Shown here: in pieces, positions 57,111 to 64,000 of the stretch
Layout: each line of letters opens with the position of its first letter
How positions within the stretch are numbered: position 1 is the stretch's first letter
Source of the DNA: Nageia nagi
Taxonomy: Eukaryota; Pinophyta
Length of the DNA stretch: 64,000 nt
Direction: 5' to 3'
NCBI GenBank assembly: GCA_050084985.1
Contig: JBITNC010000001.1
Span: 67,394,001 to 67,458,000 of the forward strand
The notes under the pieces: model-generated
Told to the model about the DNA's origin: nothing
The model's input: only the letters and a program-made list of their open reading frames with translations
The model's database searches: none
Translations under genes and position numbers: made by a program

Positions 57111-58139
57111 AAACCAAAATAAATATTCTTCTTTCCTTTGTAGTTCTCTACATTTCCATTACCTTTGTTCTTTTTCTCTCTTTTCTTTTTATAACAATCA
57201 ATTTTTTTGTGATCTTTAATGCCATAATAGTTACAATTACCATCAAAGTTTTCCTTAGGATAAGGAATGTTTGCTTTACTTTTTCCATTCTTTTCTTGAA
57301 GTGATTTTTGTTATCTTTGTTCCTGCTGCTATGGTTATTATTTCTATTGTTCCTATTGTTGTGGTTGTTATTTCTATTATTCTTACTATTATGGTTATTA
57401 TTTCTATTATTCTTGCTACTGTTGTAGCCATTGCCTCTTTTCTCAAACATTTTGAAGAAAGAAAGATAAGATTTATTTTGATGGTTGAACGTTTTCTTTA
57501 AAAGAGTTTTTGTTGCTCCAAGAGCAACATTATTATCCTTAGGAGATGATATCAACACCTTATTATTAAGGGTTTTCTCATGCTTCAGTAGGTGCCTAGA
57601 AAGGTTCTAAAGGGAGAAGACTTCTTCTTCATCATCAAGCCTTATTTCTATAACCATTACAATTTTTTTAAATTTTGAAGAAAGGATTTGAAGAATGATG
57701 AAGACCTGAACTCATCATTGATCCAATTGCGCCTATAACCAATAAGTTGGATCCTTAGGTCAATGATTTTATTTAAGTATATAGCCACATTTTCATCTTC
57801 CCCTTGACGAGATTGAAGCAACTTTTAGAGAATGGTAAATCTTATTTAAAAGCTTGAACCAAGGTAGACTTGTTTAAGCTTATCCCATGCTTCTTTTATC
57901 AAAGTTGAAGAGAAAATCATCAAGAGCATATCATTTGAAACTACATGATAAATCATGGAGATTGCTAACTTATTCTTTGTGTTGTAAGCCTCTAATACCT
58001 TCTCACCTGTAGGAGGTACAAGGTTCTCATTCATTGTTTACCAAAGCTTCTTTGCTTGCAATTCAGCTCTCATCCATGGTTCCCAAATTCCATAATTAGA
58101 ACCATCAAGAATGTGTTTAAGTAAAAAGGATTCTTCCAT
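57111..58139 (-). pseudogene. Copia C gag
   Basis: It starts at 58139 (MEESFLLKHILDGSNY), three bases after an AG. Pieces include NKLAISMIYHVVSNDMLLMIF and AWDKLKQVYLGSSF (58034-57846). Downstream, 57558-57148 holds an Asn-rich expansion made of NNRNN-like repeats, absent from A and B, just before the zinc-knuckle region. Stops and shifts at several places. Confidence 0.82.
57330..57430 (-). repeat. Asn/Ser-rich triplet expansion in copia C gag
   Basis: Repeats of a 21-27-bp unit (GTTATTATTTCTATTATT-like on the plus strand) encode NNRNNNHNSK-type peptides. A local microsatellite-like expansion, likely after the split from A and B. Confidence 0.75.
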
Positions 58140-58142
58140 TTT

Positions 58143-61054
58143 CTACATAAGAATGTGAAATAATAAGCATGTGATTTTAATAAATAACATTAAATGTTAA
58201 GTTTTAACCAAGTAAATAATACATGTTACATTTAACACTAAAGACATGCTTGATTTGATTCACAAGTGCAAAATATTTTACAATTCAAATAATAACCCAT
58301 GTACCCAAATACATTTCTCATCTCAAGAACCGTAGATGTAGAGTGACATTGTTGAGGCTTATTTTCTTATTTAAAATTAGGCTTTCACTTGGATGCCCAC
58401 ACAAGAGAAGCCTAGATTTTACCAATCTTCACCTAGTTTTCCTTGGGTAATAATATACTCTCACAAGAAGAAGTAATAACTATTTTTTAAGATTTTGATA
58501 TTTATTGGATTGGTCAAATTATTAATCTTGATTAGGTTTAAAGTTATCCTCTTAGGTTATCAGGATAATCCCTAAATGAACATGTGGATATGTGGTATCA
58601 CTACACACATACCTATCCACCTATTAGAATTAAATCTAGACCAATAGAGGATTTAAGGGCAATTAAAAATATGAACTTTTCACCACTTGAATTATCGAAC
58701 TTAAAGGTTCTAGTCCACCTATCCTCATCTCATGGCTCCCCAAACAAGTCATGATGTGGAATGTACATATGGATGTGTTCATTTTAAGGGGTTGCTCATT
58801 CCAATATTTGCATTTTTGATTGCATAACAAATAAATTAAAATGCAAAATATGAAGTAAAAGAGCATAAGTAAAACATCATCCATTCAAAATTTTGAAACC
58901 TAAGTGTCCAATAGGTTTTGTTTACCAACCCCTAAAAGACATCTTTACATAGGTCCATAATAATTTGCACAAATATATTAACTTTGCATAAGAAGATACT
59001 TAGCATGCATCAATCCATAGCTTAAAAAATTAAGTAAGCATGCATTATTCCATAACTTAAAAAATTAAGCATGCATTATTTCATAACTTAAAAAATTAAG
59101 TAAGCATGCATTATTCCATAAATTAAAAAAATTAAATAATAAGCATGCATCATTTATTTTTAAAAATAAAAAAATGCATTATTTAACTTAAAAATTTAAG
59201 TAAAAAAAATGCATTATTTAGCTTTAAAAGTTTTAAGTACTAAGCATGCTTTATTCCTACACAAGATTAAGAGGCATGCATTAAAAAATTTAGCATGCAA
59301 GATCTAGATAAAGTTTTAAGTAAAAAATTATACAAATTCCCCCTTTTTACTTAAAGTTTTATCCCTAAAACTTGTATGCTAAAAAAAATTATCTTTTAAG
59401 TATGCATTTATATTTTAAGTAAAAATAAAAAAAAAATCCCTTGTTTACTTAAAAAATAGCATAGGTTTCCCTTTTAGGAAACATGAAATCATTAAAAAAT
59501 ACTTAGGTAAAAAAATTCTTTAAAGTGTCAATTTTATACTAATATTTATCATTTTGCCTAAGTAAATTGCCATATTTAGAAGTATTTAAGGCAAATAAAA
59601 AATATACTCCTAGAGAATTAACTTTATTTGCTACATTTTTCTAAAAAAATTGGATAGCATTTAAGAGTAATGATGTATCTACTTACTTTAAAGTATAATA
59701 TTCATCATGACAATGCTTTAAAGTTGAAGTATAAGTACTTCTAAGTGCATGTAATAGGAACAAATGACTTGTAAGCAAGCAAAAAATATTAAATGCCTAC
59801 CAAAAAAAATATACATTTGCTTCTTGAGAGCTTGCAAGTAATTAAACAAGGACATAAAAAGTCAAACCTCCCTCCCTTAGTTGGTAAAAAATTAAATGCT
59901 CAACAACTATGTTTGAAAAACATGGAGAGGGAGTTCAATAAAGAAGCTATATGAATTTAGAAGGGAACAAGGAGAATGAGGTCTCACACGATGCAATATT
60001 GATAAGAAAAAGTTGTTTGATGAGAGTGTAGGTCTGAAAGGGCAAGTTAAAAAGCTTTTGATAGCTCGATGGTGTGAGACAATTTTAGTGCAGCTACGAT
60101 AGGGATCTATGGTGTAATGGAAGTGTATCTGACTTTTATGGACTAAAACTATCACCACCATCACCAAATAGAAGAAAGGAGAGCTCAAAGGGTCACAGAG
60201 TAGGGGAGGGGTGACAAAGCAGAAGGTTGGGGGTGATGGATAGAGGGTGACAAACATGCACCACCTCCAACACCATCAATAGTGAAGGAACCAGGCTGCA
60301 ATGGAGGGTGTAGTGGGAGGCATCATGCTATGGGGAAATGTCCTATGGTTTTTAGAGGGTTACACAATCAATGAGAAGGAAGACTAATAGACCTAATGAG
60401 GAGACCTAGCCTGTAGAGGAGGAAGTCTATGGTGATGGGTAGAGTAGGTCGAGAGTCACATAGGGTAATGTTGTGATCCAAGCTGCCCAAATGGTGGTGA
60501 CTTGCCCCCTAGAATTGCAAACTATGGCCAAGTGCAAAGTCATTTCCACAAAGCAATCATAATGGCCACCTCCTCCTCATACGACATCCCCCCATAAAAG
60601 AGGTGAATAGGTTTTTCTTTGGGCACTAATATACACAGCAAACAAATAGCCACCTCAAAGATTTGTAAAAAAAAATGTATGAGAGGAAAAAAAAACTTCA
60701 TAAACAATTCTTTATTTGTATCTTTTTTAAAAAAAAAAGCCACCTTTTTAAAAAAAATAAAAATAAAGATCTTTATTTTGTATAAACTATTTAACACTTA
60801 TTTTGAAAGTAAATGGTAATAAAATAGTAAAATCCAATTACCTTTCTTAGTAAAAAATTATGCAATACAATTATATTTTTTTGAAAGAACTAAGGTAGGA
60901 AAAGCTATTTTGCAAGCAAATAATATAAAAATATTAGTATAATCAACAATTGCTATATTTTAAAAAATGACCTATCATATAACTTATGTTAGTATCATAG
61001 ATTAATAATCAATAATTAATCAAGGAGGGAATTTATACCTCCTATTGATTTTAC
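58143..61054 (-). other. Probable 5' leader intron of copia C
   Basis: The donor TTGAG/GTAAAATC begins at 61054 and the acceptor TTCTTATGTAG ends at 58143; length 2912 nt. The conserved block is at 58330-58800, the AT-rich ACTTAAG part at 58800-59900, and a GC-richer cargo at 59900-60640. An AT-rich start follows towards the PBS. Confidence 0.5.
59900..60640. other. GC-richer unidentified cargo in copia C
   Basis: The sequence is purine-rich (GAGGAGACC, GGAGGAAGTC, GGGGAGGGGTGAC) and unlike the cargos of A or B at the same place. A minus-strand open stretch (60257-59907, 116 codons) is Ser/Pro/Phe-rich and not recognised. Within it 60103-60143 looks like the 5' half of a tRNA-Gln-like gene on the plus strand (GGATCTATGGTGTAATGG). 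Confidence 0.4.
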
Positions 61055-61122
61055 CTCAATCAATAGTGTGAAGAAAGAGAAATGAATATCACCAAGTTAT
61101 AGAAGAAGAGCTTTCACACCAA

Positions 61123-61134
61123 GCTTTGATACCA
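61123..61134 (-). promoter_or_regulatory. Primer-binding site of copia C
   Basis: On the minus strand TGGTATCAAAGC, one mismatch from the iMet-type TGGTATCAGAGC, lies three bases from the 5' LTR. Confidence 0.85.
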
Positions 61135-61137
61135 AAT

Positions 61138-61641
61138 TAAAGGAACTAACACTAATAAAATAATTTCTAAACAACCAAGATCACATGAAAGCTCACTCAA
61201 TTAACATTAAGAACTCACAAAGAAGATAATCTCACAAAGTAACTCAAGATGTAAAGTGGTTCCTCCAACTAGGAGTACATCCACTAACTGGATCTTTACT
61301 TCAATCATAAATACAACTCTCTTACAATCCTCCTAATCTTATCTCTTACATTTCTATCCTATAGCATAACTTTACTCCACAAATTGGTATTTGATCCAAA
61401 GAGGGAGCCTTCTATTTATAGGCCAGAATCCCTCTTTGGATCACTCTTTTATCCAATGTACAAAAGCATGACATGCACATCCTTTTACCCAAGGGGCATG
61501 CTCATGACATGGAGTGTAGGACAAGTTATATAATCATATTCACTTAAATACTTAAGGTATCAATGATACCCTTAAGTATTAGTGAATTTACATAGAAGAT
61601 TATTACAAAACCTTTACAATAATGCATTATACATTCCAACA
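61138..61641 (-). repeat. 5' LTR of copia C
   Basis: A 504-bp LTR; the plus-strand start TAAAGG is a mutated TGAAGG. It holds an inverted TATA box (TATTTATA, 61413-61420). It is joined directly to copia D sequence at 61642. Confidence 0.88.
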
Positions 61642-61728
61642 AAGGATGCCAAGCCAAAACTCATAGTCACCTACTGTATACAAAACATGTATTGATTATC
61701 ATAACAAGTAGAGCAAAAAATAAATTGC

Positions 61729-61890
61729 ACATACGAGTTCCTCACATATGGATAACTGAATAGTGCCAAAAGACACATAAGAGTTCCTCACACATGGATA
61801 ACTAAACAAAGCTAGATTAGCTAATTTTTACTCTAAAAAAATTGTATAACAAGTTCCTTATGCAAAGCAAACTTACCATGAAGGTGTATA
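61729..61890 (-). repeat. Hairpin-type repeat units of copia D
   Basis: One copy of the C-type 108-bp unit is followed by one A-type hairpin at 61850-61873. On the sense strand this pairs AAGTT and CTT with AAG and AACTT around TGCAT. The CTT/AAG stem replaces CTC/GAG of A, so both sides changed together. Confidence 0.7.
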
Positions 61891-61974
61891 ATAAAATCAA
61901 TACTATACAGCATAAAATCTTCCTAGGGGTGAAGTTGTCATCACAAAAAATAAATTCAACTTAATAATTCAAAC

Positions 61975-63480
61975 TTTACTCCCCTTAAAGTTAACTTCAC
62001 CAACCTGATAGCATCCCTAAGCTGATAAAATTGAGCTTTAGGAAGGGGCTTAGTGAATAAATTAGCAAAGTTCAAGGTGGATGGACAATACTCCAGGTGT
62101 ATTATGCCATCAAGAACCTTCTCCTTGATAAAATGGGCCTAGATTTCCACATGCTTTATTCTATGATGGAACATAGGATTCTTAGCCAAAAAAATAGCCG
62201 ATTAATTATTTGAATAAATAAAAGATGAGTTAGCTTGCTCATACCTAATTTTTTTCAAAATATGCCTTAGCCAAATAGCTTCTTGGGTTGCAACAGACAT
62301 GGCACAATATTTACCTTCTATGGTGAAAAGAGAAATAATAGGTTGCTTCTTGGAAGCTCAAGAGATAGCACCTAAACCAACACTAAAAATATATGTAGAG
62401 GTTGACTTCATGTCATTTCTATCTCCTCCATAGTCAAAATTTGAGAACCCTAAGAGAATAAATAAGAGCAACTTGGAATACTTGAGAGCAAGATCCTTTG
62501 TTCCTGCAACATACTTTAAGATTTACTTAATAGCATCGAGGTGCTCAATATTTAGTTTTTGTATGAATCGTGCAATCAGATTCACTACAAAGATAATATT
62601 TAGCCTAAAAATAGTCAAATACAAAAAACTATCAATCAGTTGCATGTAAGCTATAGCATCAACCAATAGAGAGTTGGAGCTCAGAGAAATATTGATTCTA
62701 GGAGAGACTGAAATCATAGCATATCTACACTCTTCCATTCTAAACTTTTACAAGATGTCTGATATATACTTAGATTGACTAACATAAGTGCAATCCTTAT
62801 ATTGGTATACTTGCATTTTAAGGTAGTAGTACAAGAGATCAAGACCAATCATTTCAAGTGTTGCCTTAAGTTTGGATATGCACTCTTGAATGATTTTATC
62901 ATTATTCTCAATAATCAAAGATCATCAATATAAAAGAGAATCAATACCATGTCTTTTCCTTCATTGAGCACATATAGATTGAAGTCAAAAAAATATTTGG
63001 AGAGTCCAATGTCTACAAAGTACTTTGAAATGTTCCTGTACTAGGCTCTAGATGCTTACTTAAGTCCATATAATGATTTATTTAGCTTGCACATAAAGGA
63101 CTCTTTACCTTCTATGATAAACCCTTCTGATTGATTCATGAAGATTTTCACATCTAAGTCACCATTGAGAAATGTATTCTTAACATCAAGTTGAAAAAAT
63201 TTCCATCTTTGAGCTACAAAAAAGAGTAAGGATAATAAAGATAGTAGGTATCTTTGCCATGAGAGCAAAGGTTTTCTCATAATCTACATTATATTTTTAA
63301 GCAAAACCTTTAGCTACTAACCTTTGTATTTCTCAATATCTTCAACTGAATTAAACTTGACCTTGTAGATCCACTTATTGCTAACCACATTCTTCTCATT
63401 GGGATAAGGAATCAAATCTCACATTTCATTTTTCATAAGCACCTCATACTCAAGTTTCATGGCTTCCACCTAACACTCAT
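61975..63480 (-). pseudogene. Copia D reverse transcriptase and RNase H
   Basis: RNase H is traced from 62500 to 61990 in pieces. 62738-62523 has MEECRYAMISVSPRINISLS and LIARFIQKLNIEHLDAIK. The catalytic box reads FYIDDL but is followed by a one-base loss near 62925. 63280-63056 has [19 protein letters not shown] and MNQSEGFIIEGKESFMCKL, then KSLYGLK. Several stops; non-functional. Confidence 0.83.
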
Positions 63481-64000
63481 GCTTAGAAGCATATTTTAAA
63501 GATGAGGGCTCATGCTTGTTGTCAATCTTGAAAATAAGGATTTGTTCAAGGTCATGCTCCTTATAACCCTTTAAGTTGGAGATTTTTTCTCTTGAGGTGA
63601 CTTGCTTATATTAATATCCAACCAACTAGGTGCAACTGAAGATTCATATGGATCATCTACATCCTTATCAAAAATAAATTCTTCAAAAATTTTATTGAAC
63701 TTGATATCTCTTGAAATGAACACTACTTTATAGGATGGAGAGTAGAGCCTATAGCCTCTATGCTAACTATCATAACCCACAAAGATGTATTTTTTAGCTC
63801 TTTTATTTAACTTTTTACTTTTCTCAAAAATAATGTAGGAGAATGCTTCACAACCAAACATCCTAAAGTGGGAAATGTTAGGTTCTCTTCTTGACCATGC
63901 CTCAAAAGGAGTTTTACCTTGAATGATTTTTGTGGGACACTTATTCAAGGTGAAAATAGAAGTTCTCATAGCTTCATCTCACAAGACACTAGAAAGATTA
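63481..64000 (-). pseudogene. Copia D integrase, C-terminal part
   Basis: 63969-63763 encodes LNKCPTKIIQGKTPFEAWSR, REPNISHFRMFGCEAFSYI and KKYIFVGYDS, the copia-specific integrase C-terminal region. The catalytic core lies beyond the window edge. Confidence 0.83.

Larger units (their letters stand above)
43593..61641 (-). mobile_element. Ty1/copia element C, older, interrupted by B
   Basis: The element has a 3' LTR at 43593-44091, a 5' LTR at 61138-61641, a PBS at 61123-61134 and a polypurine tract at 44092-44103. Without the nested B (9215 bp plus a 5-bp duplication) it would be about 8.8 kb. Its LTRs differ by clearly more than those of A or B, so it is older. It shares the layout of A and B, including leader, splice-like borders and 3' hairpin repeats, but its proteins have drifted considerably. 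Right of its 5' LTR lies the 3' region of a further relative, D. Confidence 0.85.
61642..64000 (-). mobile_element. Ty1/copia element D, partial
   Basis: This begins in the 3' untranslated region (AAGGATGCCAAGCC, equivalent to 9690-9700 of A inverted) and runs through RNase H, RT and the end of integrase before leaving the window. It is a relative of C. Its 3' LTR is not found left of C, where gag E stands instead, so the locus was rearranged or lost sequence after C inserted. Confidence 0.85.

Noticed and set aside
57271-57501. Plus-strand hydrophobic frame rich in Ile and Val
   Set aside because: It is antisense to the Asn-rich repeat in copia C gag; composition explains it.

Overview
This is a gene-poor, repeat-dominated stretch of nuclear DNA from a seed plant. 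It is AT-rich and packed with Ty1/copia and Ty3/gypsy LTR retrotransposons, L1-type LINEs, a hAT transposase relic and broken pentatricopeptide-repeat (PPR) sequence. No bacterial or viral genome features were seen. The density and mixed ages of the elements suggest a large plant genome, possibly a gymnosperm; that last step is a low-confidence inference.

Layout. 1-200: tail of a LINE, duplicated at 13.93-14.11 kb. 300-1560 (-): hAT transposase pseudogene. 1857-10598 (+): copia element A, complete with two LTRs, PBS, PPT and a 5-bp target duplication, but with a broken gag-pol. 10.84-11.13 kb: minisatellite. 11.56-14.29 kb (+): LINE relic. 15.0-18.4 kb (-): PPR pseudogene with an internal tandem array of about 225 bp period. 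19.1-19.9 kb: LINE scrap. 24.0-27.5 kb (-): very old gypsy relic. 28.3-36.7 kb (+): Tat-type gypsy element with both LTRs and a second RNase H. 37.4-38.2 kb: AT-rich minisatellite. 39.29-40.93 kb (+): the only ordinary gene-like sequence, a DUSP plus ubiquitin-specific protease gene carrying one frameshift. 41.8-43.4 kb (-): a 5'-truncated LINE fused to a copia gag fragment. 43.6-64.0 kb (-): a nested stack. Young copia B (44485-53699, TSD GTCAT) lies in older copia C (LTRs 43593-44091 and 61138-61641). C in turn abuts and apparently interrupts a third relative, D, which runs off the window.

Elements A, B, C and D belong to one copia superfamily with two unusual traits. First, a 2.8-3.3 kb region between the PBS and gag is bounded in A, B and C by a good GT donor and a pyrimidine-rich AG acceptor lying two to three bases before the gag ATG, so it looks like a 5' intron. 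It carries different GC-richer cargo in each copy: PPR fragments in A and B, a PDZ-domain exon in B, unidentified sequence in C. Second, between the RNase H stop and the polypurine tract lies a tandem array of about 49-bp units, each able to fold into a hairpin, with compensatory base changes between and within arrays. These two traits are the most interesting content of the window.

All transposon polyproteins seen here are broken by stops, frameshifts or catalytic substitutions. Statements about domains come from motifs read by eye; no alignment or database search was possible.
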